Source: an uncultured Draconibacterium sp. (GTDB lineage: Bacteria; Bacteroidota; Bacteroidia; Bacteroidales; Prolixibacteraceae). Taken from it: 64,000 nucleotides of DNA. Shown in pieces: positions 25,836 to 35,010 of the stretch. The stretch's first letter is position 1. Each line of letters begins with the position of its first letter. The DNA lies in assembly GCF_963676735.1 (NCBI RefSeq), contig NZ_OY781464.1:4249001-4313000 (forward strand). Direction: 5' to 3'. Position numbers and translations under genes: made by a program. The notes beneath the pieces are model-generated. The model saw only the letters and a program-made list of their open reading frames with translations. It was not told the origin of the DNA and did no database searches.

Positions 25836-27191
25836 CTATTTACTGTCTATACTTTCCTGAATAGCTTTTACCAGCTCTTTTTCAGGCGGAATCTGCGAAA
25901 CAAAAGCTACTTTCCCGTCAATACAGATGGTAGGAATATTTTTTACCCCCAGGGCAGCCATGTATTTCAATCCTTCTTCGTTTTTAATCGAGTGCTCAAA
26001 CCAATCCACCTGCCCTTCGCTGAATTTTCCGGCAGCAACTTTTACGGCATTCACCATATACTGGCAGGGTGCACACGAACCCGAGTCGAGAGTAATTACC
26101 TCAACCACCGTTTTCTTTGTTGAATAATCTTTCAGTTCAACCTGGCCAATTTCAACAGCTTTTTTATCCATTGCCCGCACCACATCTTGCTTGTACGGAT
26201 CAAAAACCAATTCGGTAACTGCTTTTAGGTTGGCAACAGGTGTTTCCATAGGCAGGTCGCAGCCCGGAGCCAGGATAAATCCTTTTTTTCCTCCAAGGTC
26301 GAGACACTCCAGGGCATCGCGACGCGAATCGTCTTCGTCGCCCATTAGCAGCACAACAGTAAGTTTCATGTTTCCGCCAAAGCTAATGCCTTTGTCAAGC
26401 GCAATGTCTTTTACAAAATCAAGCGGTATATTTTCGTCAATCGAAACATTGTCAGGTTTACAATCGCACATGGCCTCGATGTTTTGCTGGGCGTGGCCGC
26501 AAACAAAGAACGAGCTAAGTTTTTCGCGCTCTCTAACGTAGTCGAAAATGCTTGTACAGTAAGGCGAAACAAAGGTTTCAAAAGTCATTGGGTCAATCTG
26601 GCTGGTCATTGGGTCAACCACGGCAATAATATCGCAACCGGCATCCAACAGGTATTCCGACATTTTTATACCCACCTGGGTACAAAATTCCATCACCTCG
26701 TTTACTTCGTCTGGAGCCTCAAAAAGTTTCATAAAAATATCGGTTCCCAGCAAGTGTAAGGCAAGGGTAAATGGCCCGGTAATTAAGCCATACAATGCAA
26801 GATCGGGATATTTTTCGCGCAATGCTTTTGTGGCATCAACGGCAACCGGTATGCGTCCGTCGGTAATTTTGGGTAATTTTAAATCGGCAATTGTTTTTCC
26901 GTTTGCTAGCGGATGCGAAACCACTGCCGGAGGATTATTGGAAGCCCACTTTAATTCGCAGCCCAAAATTTCAGCTTCAATCTGCAAATCAAAAACCACC
27001 GGTACACCATCGGGTTGGTACTCCTCAACGGACCGGCTCACGCCTTTAACCACCTCATCGGCTGATTTTAGATAGCTTATGGCATCAACACCCGTTAAAT
27101 GCCCACCATGAACACCTACAAACGGTACCCACGGAACACGTTCTACTTCTTTTAAAGCAAACGCCTGTTTAATTAGTTCTAATCCCTTCAT
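25836..27191 (-). CDS. UroD-type (MtaA/CmuA family) corrinoid methyltransferase fused to a thioredoxin-like domain
   Basis: The 451-residue protein has a UroD-fold methyltransferase in about 1-340 (ITGPFTLALHLLGTDIF, VVDPMTSQIDP, LAPGCDLPMETP). A separate domain at about 360-451 carries a redox motif CAPC (C373, C376) and the cis-Pro segment NIPT (P420) of thioredoxins. Family members move methyl groups between corrinoid proteins and thiols or other acceptors using zinc bound by His-x-Cys and a later Cys. Here the corresponding site is FVCGH (C231, H233) plus C311: the usual His is Phe, and H233 may replace it. It is followed at 10 bases by the CobW gene; the corrinoid protein gene lies upstream. 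The substrate is unknown. Confidence 0.85.
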   Translation of the reverse strand: MKGLELIKQAFALKEVERVPWVPFVGVHGGHLTGVDAISYLKSADEVVKGVSRSVEEYQPDGVPVVFDLQIEAEILGCELKWASNNPPAVVSHPLANGKTIADLKLPKITDGRIPVAVDATKALREKYPDLALYGLITGPFTLALHLLGTDIFMKLFEAPDEVNEVMEFCTQVGIKMSEYLLDAGCDIIAVVDPMTSQIDPMTFETFVSPYCTSIFDYVREREKLSSFFVCGHAQQNIEAMCDCKPDNVSIDENIPLDFVKDIALDKGISFGGNMKLTVVLLMGDEDDSRRDALECLDLGGKKGFILAPGCDLPMETPVANLKAVTELVFDPYKQDVVRAMDKKAVEIGQVELKDYSTKKTVVEVITLDSGSCAPCQYMVNAVKVAAGKFSEGQVDWFEHSIKNEEGLKYMAALGVKNIPTICIDGKVAFVSQIPPEKELVKAIQESIDSK

Positions 27192-27381
27192 ATTTATTGT
27201 TTTGAATTTCTATTTTTTGTGTTGACTCTTTTTACTTTTCTACCGGTTTTAAGCGTGTACTTTCCCCATTTCAGAAAACCCCGGCTTTCCAATCAACTTA
27301 ATTACAATAATTTATGTGATTTTATTGCTACTGCAAGCTAAAGCGGCAAACTGCTAAAAAGCTTACAAGCTAAAACCTAAC

Positions 27382-28050
27382 TTACGCTACTTCAGTATTT
27401 AGGTATTCAACCAGCCCCTGCGGATCAGCCGAATAGGCATCTGCTCCAATTTTATCGCAGAAATCTTTTGTTACAGGCGCTCCACCAACGGCAACCTTAG
27501 TACCCGGAAGTTCATCTTTGATTGCTTTGGTAATTTTTTCCATGTTTACCATTGTAGTTGTAAGCAGCGCCGACAAACCAACAAAGGCATTTTCGTGTTC
27601 TTTTGCAGCGGCAATAAACTGGTCGGCTTTAACATCGGTACCCAGGTCAACCACTTTGTAGCCGTTACCTTCAACCATCATCGATACCAGGTTTTTACCA
27701 ATGTCGTGCAAATCTCCTTCAACCGTACCAATAATAAAGGTTCCTTTTTGTTTTACATCGCCCGATGCAAAAAACGGTTTCAGGTGCACCATAGCTGTAC
27801 TCATGGCTTTTGCCGACATTAATACCTGGGGTACAAATATTTTGTTTTCTCTGAATTTTATGCCAACCTTTTCCATTCCAACCATTAATCCCTGGGTAAG
27901 AATATCTTGTGCACTAACCCCCTCGGCAATAGCTTGCGCGGTTAACTCATCAGCTCCATCCTGTCCTTTCATTTGCGGAGGAAACGGTGCCGCTTTATTT
28001 ATTTTTCCAAACTCTATACAGTCTGCAATTTTTGCTAATAGTTCACTCAT
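27382..28050 (-). CDS. Methyltransferase cognate corrinoid protein
   Basis: The 222-residue protein has the two domains of MtaC/MtmC/MttC-type corrinoid proteins: a helical cap (about 1-90) and a Rossmann B12-binding domain. The latter has the cobalt-ligating motif DLHDIGKN (His115, DxHxxG) and VGLSALLTTTM and VAVGGAPV as the other cobamide-contact segments. It carries the methyl group on cobalt between a donor-specific methyltransferase and an acceptor methyltransferase, probably the UroD-type protein next door. It is the first gene of the leftward cluster and divergent from an AraC regulator. The 190 bases between it and the methyltransferase gene allow separate control of the two. Confidence 0.93.
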   Translation of the reverse strand: MSELLAKIADCIEFGKINKAAPFPPQMKGQDGADELTAQAIAEGVSAQDILTQGLMVGMEKVGIKFRENKIFVPQVLMSAKAMSTAMVHLKPFFASGDVKQKGTFIIGTVEGDLHDIGKNLVSMMVEGNGYKVVDLGTDVKADQFIAAAKEHENAFVGLSALLTTTMVNMEKITKAIKDELPGTKVAVGGAPVTKDFCDKIGADAYSADPQGLVEYLNTEVA

Positions 28051-28086
28051 GGTTATTTATTGATTTTTAATTGATTATGATACCGT

Positions 28087-28094
28087 CAAAAGTA
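28087..28094 (-). promoter_or_regulatory. Possible -7 box for the corrinoid cluster
   Basis: Minus-strand TACTTTTG, a TAnnTTTG match about 37 bases before the corrinoid protein ATG, in the 153-base region shared with the divergent AraC gene. Confidence 0.4.
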
Positions 28095-28203
28095 TGACAC
28101 CCATGAAACTGAAAAAATAGTATTTTTTTAGAAAAAGATGGAAAATATTACTTTTACCGCCTAGTGTTTAGTAATTTTATCCTGTTATTTAGTCAGATTG
28201 TCA

Positions 28204-29064
28204 ATGATTCGCAGAATTCGCTACTTTGAGATTCCCCGCCCCCTGGTAAACGAACAGCGCCGCAATCCATTGGTATTGGATTTGTTTTTAACCGAAACCG
28301 GAGAGATTGAGGTGGAGCAGGGAACCATCTGGGGCTCGGCTACTGATATAGAAAAATACCTGTTGGTTTTCTGCACACGGGGCAGTGGTTTTGTGCAAAT
28401 AGATAATGAACAGGCATCGGTTAAGACCGATCAGTTTTTTATCATTCCAAAGGGCATGGCTTTTAAATATTATTCGGAACAAAACACCAGCACACGCTTT
28501 TTGCTGGCCTATTTTGAAGGCTGGAAAGCCCTCAGATTAGGAAAAGAATTTGCCTTGGTGCGCAACCTCGTTCCATCGGTAAACAATATGGTTGCCAACC
28601 GCGAGATGCTTTTTGATGAAATTTTTAACAACCTGTCGAAAGGTTATCACGATGAGAACCTGGAGTACATTAATTTTTGTTTTGGACACCTGCTGGCTAC
28701 GTTTATTTATGCCAGCCGCACTGAGGAAGAGGTGCAGGAAGAAACCAACCCGGTAGTTCGTCGTGCTGTAAACTACCTGGGTAAAAATTTGGGAGAAAAA
28801 TTAACTTTACAAAAACTGGCTGATGAAATGGGCTATTCGCCAACCTATTTATCCACCTTGTTTAAAAAGGAAACCAACTATTCGCCAATCAGCTATTTCT
28901 CGCACCTAAAAATTTTAAAAGCCTGCGAATACCTCGACTATACCAATTTAAAAGTAAAGCAAATATCTTTTCACCTGGGTTACACCGACCCGTACTATTT
29001 TACAAAAGATTTTAAGAAAAAGATGGGTATGTCTCCGCGTGCCTACCGCAACAGGGTTGTATAA
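28204..29064 (+). CDS. AraC family transcriptional regulator
   Basis: The 286-residue protein has a cupin-like sensor half (about 20-160, with GSGFVQIDNEQASVKTDQFFIIPKG) and the two-helix-turn-helix AraC domain (about 185-286: LTLQKLADEMGYSPTYLSTLFKKE and KVKQISFHLGYTDPYYFTKDFKK). It should bind a small ligand and activate nearby genes; the divergent corrinoid methyltransferase cluster is the natural target. The reading frame opens with a TTG at 28198, but the ATG at 28204 is the better start. Its stop lies 44 bases from the convergent tamB stop. Confidence 0.88.
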   Translation: MIRRIRYFEIPRPLVNEQRRNPLVLDLFLTETGEIEVEQGTIWGSATDIEKYLLVFCTRGSGFVQIDNEQASVKTDQFFIIPKGMAFKYYSEQNTSTRFLLAYFEGWKALRLGKEFALVRNLVPSVNNMVANREMLFDEIFNNLSKGYHDENLEYINFCFGHLLATFIYASRTEEEVQEETNPVVRRAVNYLGKNLGEKLTLQKLADEMGYSPTYLSTLFKKETNYSPISYFSHLKILKACEYLDYTNLKVKQISFHLGYTDPYYFTKDFKKKMGMSPRAYRNRVV

Positions 29065-29108
29065 GCCCAAACATCACCTTCCGTTTTTAATGCTTAATTA
29101 ACCCGAAA

Positions 29109-32100
29109 TTATTTTCGAGGTATGTTTTTTATATTTGAATGCTTTTCAAGCTCCTGCTCGAACTTTAAGATTACATCAACCCCCGATTCCTTAGAATTAC
29201 CACTTTGCAAACGCAAAAACAACTTGTCGTTAATTTCGTATTCAATAGTTACGGTTTCGGGGGTAATTTCGTCGCCACTAACTTCGCCAAAACCACGTTG
29301 GTAGATTACAAAAATATCGTTGGTAATGTATTTCCCCACAACAAAAGCAGCACTCTGCCAGTTTTCTGTTGTTGTAATTTCAATCATATCCAGGTTTAAC
29401 TGCGAGCCAATGGTTTTACTCAACTGCGAAGAAATCATACTGGCAACGGCATTTGAACCAATAGAGTTAATCAAGCCATTGTTTCCGCCGTAGCCAATCT
29501 CGTCGCTTGTTGCACCAAAAACCAGCACCGAAATTCCGTCCGTTTCCGAAATTTCCACATCGTCAAGCATAAACCTTATTTCCGGATCCGACATTTCACC
29601 GGTAATCAGCATCTCGAGGTAACGTTTTTCTTTATCGCTTCCACGGTAAACGTATTCGGCCTCAATATTTAAAGTCGGATCAAAATCTTCGCCCCCTTGA
29701 AAATTGATCTCACTTTCCTTGATGTTGAGTTTTCGGCCATACAAAATATATTGTCCGCGTACCACTTTTACATTTCCGAACAATTCGAAATACGGACCAT
29801 TTTTTACAATTTCAACTTCGCCGTTAAGTTCGGCCCTGATGTCGTTACTTCTTATCCAGGTATTTCTCGGAATTTCAACTTGCAAGCGACCCGTTAGATT
29901 GTTTACCCATGCTGTTTCTTTTTTATTTTTTGCTTTTGCCACAACCTGTCCAGCCAAGGTATTTTGTAACGAATCATCGGGCTTTTCGAGGGCCTGAACC
30001 AGCAGCGGAACATCAAGTTCTGTTTCACCTTTGGAGTCTTTCATAAACGCGGGAAGATACAAGTCGGAGCGTAAAACTTTTATATTCCCGCCAAACTCTG
30101 GCTTATTTCTCTCAGAGCGAACAAAAGTATTGGCATCTACCAGAATTTCGTAATTGCGGTGTTTGGCCAGGAAGAAATTTTTTGCATCAAGCTCTAAGGA
30201 AGAACTGTTTATTTCGCCGGTAACAATGGTGGAGTCGAATTCAAGTTCACCGAAAACCGAAATCAGGCCGTTCTTTTGTTTTACCAGCAAAGTATCTATT
30301 TCAATTTTGTTTCCATAAAAGCTAAGCGCTCCAAAAATATCATTATAATAAAGTCCAATATTTTCATTTAAATAAGTCCCGTTCGACAAATGCATTTCCC
30401 CAAATATCAATGGGTTATCGAGATCCCCTTTTGTTTGAATATCAACTTCCAGAATCCCTTTTATACTGTCGTTAGGAGTGTAAGTTTTCACCATTTTCCG
30501 AAGATCAACCGAATCAATGCGGAATGTTCCGTCAAAAGTTTCCGGCGGACTAAAGTTTAACTGCAACGAATCGAGACTAAGATTAAAGGCCGCCACAACT
30601 TTTGCAAAAAACAGTTCGCCCAACTCTGGCATGGTAAGCTCTAAGGCTCCCTGTTTATCCGCGTAAGCAAAACTGGCATGAAAAGGATTTAGGGCATAAT
30701 TACCAAAACGGGGACGAGCAACATCGAGCTTCCCTTCAATTGTTGGGTTGTGCGACCTGCCACGAAGCTCAAAATTGGAATTAAGAATTCCTTCAAGCTG
30801 ATACTCTTCGCCCAAATATTTATTAAGTTCCCGCAAGTCGAGTTCACTTATTTCAACTTTAAAATTACTGGTATCAGCCGCTGACACCAATCCATTGGCG
30901 GCAAAAGAAAACTGTTCCTGATTTCGGTCTTTAAGAACCAGGTTCGAGATTTCCAGAAAGCGGTTGTTGAAAATGCTTGCCGTCATGGTATCGGGAAGAA
31001 AAATATCAGCCCATTGCGAGTTTACCTCCAATGCCGACAATTCAAGCAGGGTGGTATCTCCGGCTTCAATAACGCTGTTAAAACGGGCTTTCAGCACATC
31101 ATTCCAGGCAAGTTCACCCAGCACATTCATTTGTTCACCATCAAAAGTATAATCCACCGCAAACGTATCTAAAATAATTGTTCCGGTTTTTACCTGCAGG
31201 GCCTCTGCGTTAACAGCAACCTTATACGAGTCGTTAAAAACATTAACCTTATAATTTGCCTTTGTTTTGCCCAGGTCAACTGCGTAAGCATTTACATTGT
31301 GCACATCGAGTGTTCCGGCTATTTCCAGGTCGTTAAACGACCCATGCAAGGTTGCCGTTGTATATGCCGAGTCAAAAGTTAGGGGAAGCTCCACCAGCGA
31401 ATCGAGAAATCCAGGCGTTTCGGCAGAAGCTAAAAATCTGGCATTTAGCTGCATCGAATCGAGCATTAGCTGTCCACTTCCGTTTAGCAAAATACCCGGT
31501 GCAAAGGCCTGCAGCGTATCAAACTTTAGCTGTTGCCTGTTTGTGTTTGCCAGAGCAAGCAAACTATCTACCTCAAAGTTATAAATTGTACTACTGCCCA
31601 GGTTAAGGTTAATTGCTGCTTGTATTTTTTTCGGGTCAAAACCTTTTCCTGTTGCGTATATCTTACCATTCAAAATTGTTTGTTCCAAATCGGTCACAAA
31701 ACGGTGTAGCTCCAGGTTTTTAGCATTAATATTTACATTGTATTCTGGTTGTCCTGAAAAATCCAGGCCGCCAGCCAAAGCAACTTCTCCATAATCAGAT
31801 TGAGCCAAAACAATAGCATTTACACTATCATCCGCATAAACCCCTTTTAGGTCAACTAATTTCAGGTTAATAGTGTTGTAAACCGAGTTATAAAACTGAC
31901 CTTCAATTTTGGCTTCTGATTTTATATTTTTTAAATTATCGCCATTTATTTTCAATTCACCATTAACAAGTAACTGCGCTGTACCTAAGCTTATCCAGTG
32001 GTTAATATTTACATTCCCTATCTTAAGTTGCGCCCGGTATGGTACTGCTGCGTTTGGCAGCTGCAAATGGCTAAACGCACCTAAGGCTAGGGTTGCATCA

Positions 32101-32987
32101 ATTGTTTCGTCGCTATTTTGCAACAAAATGTTGGCAACCAACGAATCGTTAACTGCAGAAAAACTGGCCTTAATGGCTGGCGAACACAGCAATTTAAACG
32201 ACGGAACAAACAAGGAAAAATCCTCTTTATCAACTTTTCCAGCCGTTATTGCCCCTTCAAAATTAGCTGCTGAAAAATAACTCCCGTTAAAATCGATGCC
32301 CGAGTTACCTGCCAAAATAAACAGGCTGTCAACCTTAATCTCTTCCTGGCCAATAAAACATTTTCCACTCAGCTGTTTTAATTTAAAATCAGGATTTCGG
32401 GTTGCGCAGGCAAAACTTTTTAGCGCTATATTTATATCACCCGAACTGTACTTTCCATCTGCCAGCAAATTGATATCCTTCACGCCCGAAGGCATTGCCT
32501 CTGACAAGGCTGTAATTGCCAACTCTCCATGTTTAATCACCACATTTTTTACATCAATCGTAAGGCGAAAAGGTTTGGGTTTACGCTCCGTATTGTCGCT
32601 GTTGCCGGGAATCAAAGTTGCAATATTCCATAAGCTATCGGTGTTTTGCCACAAGTTAAAATAGGGATCTTTTAACTCCAATGAATCAATACTTACAGTT
32701 GCATTTAAAAGGGGTTTTAAGTTGTAGTTTACTTTTAAGCTGCCAAACGAGGCCAGCAGCGAATCGCCATCGCGAAGCTCTACATCAGCTAATAACAGGT
32801 GATTATAAAAATTGCCTTGAAGTTCGCCAATTGAAAAATTTAAATCCAGCTTATTTTCTACCAGTTGTATCACTTTAGATTTTACCTTACCTCTAAAAAA
32901 CGATGTTTGCGTTAACAGCAACACGGCAACCAACAGCAGAAAAATAACCGCCAGCACTATTGCTGCATATTTTAACAATTTCCTCAT
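29109..32987 (-). CDS. tamB: TamB-like inner-membrane translocation/assembly protein
   Basis: The 1292-residue protein has an N-terminal membrane anchor (about 7-27), a long run of repetitive beta-strand sequence rich in alternating hydrophobic residues, and the C-terminal DUF490/TamB domain (about 830-1285; LNIEAEYVYRGSDKEKRYLEM and GSQLNLDMIEI). AsmA/TamB-type proteins form a hydrophobic groove spanning the periplasm and, with the TamA/BamA-type barrel, help insert outer-membrane proteins or move phospholipids. It starts 3 bases after the tamA-like gene, so the two are one operon. Confidence 0.9.
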   Translation of the reverse strand: MRKLLKYAAIVLAVIFLLLVAVLLLTQTSFFRGKVKSKVIQLVENKLDLNFSIGELQGNFYNHLLLADVELRDGDSLLASFGSLKVNYNLKPLLNATVSIDSLELKDPYFNLWQNTDSLWNIATLIPGNSDNTERKPKPFRLTIDVKNVVIKHGELAITALSEAMPSGVKDINLLADGKYSSGDINIALKSFACATRNPDFKLKQLSGKCFIGQEEIKVDSLFILAGNSGIDFNGSYFSAANFEGAITAGKVDKEDFSLFVPSFKLLCSPAIKASFSAVNDSLVANILLQNSDETIDATLALGAFSHLQLPNAAVPYRAQLKIGNVNINHWISLGTAQLLVNGELKINGDNLKNIKSEAKIEGQFYNSVYNTINLKLVDLKGVYADDSVNAIVLAQSDYGEVALAGGLDFSGQPEYNVNINAKNLELHRFVTDLEQTILNGKIYATGKGFDPKKIQAAINLNLGSSTIYNFEVDSLLALANTNRQQLKFDTLQAFAPGILLNGSGQLMLDSMQLNARFLASAETPGFLDSLVELPLTFDSAYTTATLHGSFNDLEIAGTLDVHNVNAYAVDLGKTKANYKVNVFNDSYKVAVNAEALQVKTGTIILDTFAVDYTFDGEQMNVLGELAWNDVLKARFNSVIEAGDTTLLELSALEVNSQWADIFLPDTMTASIFNNRFLEISNLVLKDRNQEQFSFAANGLVSAADTSNFKVEISELDLRELNKYLGEEYQLEGILNSNFELRGRSHNPTIEGKLDVARPRFGNYALNPFHASFAYADKQGALELTMPELGELFFAKVVAAFNLSLDSLQLNFSPPETFDGTFRIDSVDLRKMVKTYTPNDSIKGILEVDIQTKGDLDNPLIFGEMHLSNGTYLNENIGLYYNDIFGALSFYGNKIEIDTLLVKQKNGLISVFGELEFDSTIVTGEINSSSLELDAKNFFLAKHRNYEILVDANTFVRSERNKPEFGGNIKVLRSDLYLPAFMKDSKGETELDVPLLVQALEKPDDSLQNTLAGQVVAKAKNKKETAWVNNLTGRLQVEIPRNTWIRSNDIRAELNGEVEIVKNGPYFELFGNVKVVRGQYILYGRKLNIKESEINFQGGEDFDPTLNIEAEYVYRGSDKEKRYLEMLITGEMSDPEIRFMLDDVEISETDGISVLVFGATSDEIGYGGNNGLINSIGSNAVASMISSQLSKTIGSQLNLDMIEITTTENWQSAAFVVGKYITNDIFVIYQRGFGEVSGDEITPETVTIEYEINDKLFLRLQSGNSKESGVDVILKFEQELEKHSNIKNIPRK

Positions 32988-32990
32988 TTC

Positions 32991-34811
32991 TTAGAATGTA
33001 TGACCAATATTAAAATGTAGTTGCCACTTATTTTCCGAATCAAACACAGGTCGGGCCACATCAATACCTGCCGGGCCAATTGGTGTTTTTAATCGCAATC
33101 CCAGTCCTGCAGCGTATCGTAAGTCGGTAATATGGTAGTTAAAACTTTTCTCCCAAACATTTCCGGCATCCATAAAAACATTAAATTTCAATTTTCGGGC
33201 AACATCAAAACGAAACTCTGCCGAAGCTTCCAGCAAACTGTTTCCACCAATAGGCACGCCATTTTCGTTACGCGGTCCCAGGTCGCTTCTCGACCAGCCC
33301 CTAACCGAATGGCTACCACCTGCAAAGAACTTTTCTTCTACCGGGATAAAATCGGCATCGTCGGTTCGTTTTATACCTCCCATTTTACCCTTCAGCGCCA
33401 ATACCAAACCACGCCTCAAACCAAAATAGGTTTTTACTTCGCTTAAGATTCGGTAAAATGGTATTTCTTTGCCTAACATCAAGCCATTTGTTTTTATATT
33501 TAGCGAAACGGCGTAGCCCTGTACCGGATCTAAAATTGGGTCGGCATTGTTATAAATACCCCCCAGAACTATTCCTGTTTTTTTGTAAATCGTCTCATCA
33601 TAATCAACCGTTTCGTTGGCTACAAAAGCGGTGGTATCCAATTCCACATCCTCAAAAACATAACCTATTGATGTATTTAACTCCTTTGAGAAACTTTGCA
33701 AAAATGTAATGTTTGTACCTATTTTCTGAAGCTTATAACCCGGTTCATTCTCCTCCTGAATAAATGGATGAACGGTAAGCGTGTTCATGGGGAAGAGAAA
33801 CGAGGGCTGCGAAAATTTCAGGTAAATATTGTAGGGTTCCAGCCCCGAGTGTTTTGCATACAAATTTAATCTGCCAGTATGGGTTAAAAACCCCAGGTAC
33901 TGCACATCGGTAAAAGCACGTAATTTATCTTCGCGTCCATAACCGGCCCCAAAACGTACCGACCAGCGCGGTGCCTCGCGTATTTGAATGTACATGGGAA
34001 TGGTATCGGGTTGCTCATCTCCAATATTTGCACGAACTGAGGCTACCCTGTAGTTACCCTGGTTGTAAATTTGTTTTTGCGTTTGGTCAATTTTCTTTTT
34101 GCTCCAAACCTCTCCCTCATGATAATCGATTTGACGAAGAATATTTTTTGAAGGCACCCGGCTATTGCCAACAATGTTAGTTGAGCCAAAATAAGCCAAA
34201 GGCCCCCGGGTAACCTGCCACATTATGGCAGTGGTATTTAAAATGGTATCAACCTGCAAATGATGATTAACTCTTGTGTAGGGGTAACCATAATCGTAAA
34301 AAGCTTCGGCAATAAGTAATTGGTCATTGGTAATGTCCTCGTCGCGAAAAGTTTTGTCGTTATTTGCCTGAGTTTGCAAAAGTAATTTTTTTTGGTCTTG
34401 CAAACGCATCACCTCATCCAACTGGTAAAGGCTATCTACCTGATACGAAATTTCCGAGATAGTTACAGGCTCACCTTCATCAATAAATATAGTTAATACA
34501 ACTTTGTTTTTTTTTGTTAGTTCAACCTGTGGTTCATTAAAGCGCACATCCAAATACCCCTGTTTCTGATAAAAAACTGTTAGCCGTTTTACATCTTCAT
34601 TATAAAGCGATCTTGAATAATAAACCGGCTCCTTACCAAAAATCTTTTGTTTTACCCAGGAACTCGATTCCAGTGCCACCTCTTCTTTTAAATGGTAGGT
34701 TTGTATGTGCTTATTTCCACGAAACTTTACTGTGCGTACCTGCAGGTTCTCCTGAGCCCAGCCCAATGCAGAACCAAAAACGAACAGTATAACCAACACA
34801 ATTGCCTTCAA
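32991..34811 (-). CDS. tamA: TamA/BamA-family outer-membrane protein (Omp85)
   Basis: The 606-residue protein has a signal peptide (residues 1-19, ending GWAQ), POTRA-type repeats in about 20-265 (VRTVKFRGNKHIQTYHLKEE and VTISEISYQVD), and a C-terminal 16-strand barrel with the Omp85 features FFAGGSHSVRGW and GDVGPAG-like TPIGPAGIDVA, ending in Phe. It pairs with TamB, immediately downstream. The start is TTG at 34811: no in-frame ATG lies between the upstream stop and the signal peptide, and a -7 box (TATCTTTG) stands at 34834-34841. Confidence 0.88.
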   Translation of the reverse strand: MKAIVLVILFVFGSALGWAQENLQVRTVKFRGNKHIQTYHLKEEVALESSSWVKQKIFGKEPVYYSRSLYNEDVKRLTVFYQKQGYLDVRFNEPQVELTKKNKVVLTIFIDEGEPVTISEISYQVDSLYQLDEVMRLQDQKKLLLQTQANNDKTFRDEDITNDQLLIAEAFYDYGYPYTRVNHHLQVDTILNTTAIMWQVTRGPLAYFGSTNIVGNSRVPSKNILRQIDYHEGEVWSKKKIDQTQKQIYNQGNYRVASVRANIGDEQPDTIPMYIQIREAPRWSVRFGAGYGREDKLRAFTDVQYLGFLTHTGRLNLYAKHSGLEPYNIYLKFSQPSFLFPMNTLTVHPFIQEENEPGYKLQKIGTNITFLQSFSKELNTSIGYVFEDVELDTTAFVANETVDYDETIYKKTGIVLGGIYNNADPILDPVQGYAVSLNIKTNGLMLGKEIPFYRILSEVKTYFGLRRGLVLALKGKMGGIKRTDDADFIPVEEKFFAGGSHSVRGWSRSDLGPRNENGVPIGGNSLLEASAEFRFDVARKLKFNVFMDAGNVWEKSFNYHITDLRYAAGLGLRLKTPIGPAGIDVARPVFDSENKWQLHFNIGHTF

Positions 34812-34833
34812 CCAGATATATTTTAGTGGTAAT

Positions 34834-34841
34834 CAAAGATA
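34834..34841 (-). promoter_or_regulatory. -7 box for tamA-tamB
   Basis: Minus-strand TATCTTTG, identical to the boxes of mfd and the CPBP gene, 22 bases before the TTG start of tamA. No -33 TTTG was found. Confidence 0.5.
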
Positions 34842-35010
34842 AAATAAGGCACTATCTAATAAAAATTTATTGGTAAAAGTTTCAGGTAATTTTTAGGATC
34901 GATTAGAAAGGAACAGCCACATCTCTGCAGATAATAGAATGCGCTGCACACCTCGTTTTGCGAAAAAGACTACAAATTTTAACTTTAACCAAAACTAAAT
35001 CTGAACCGAC

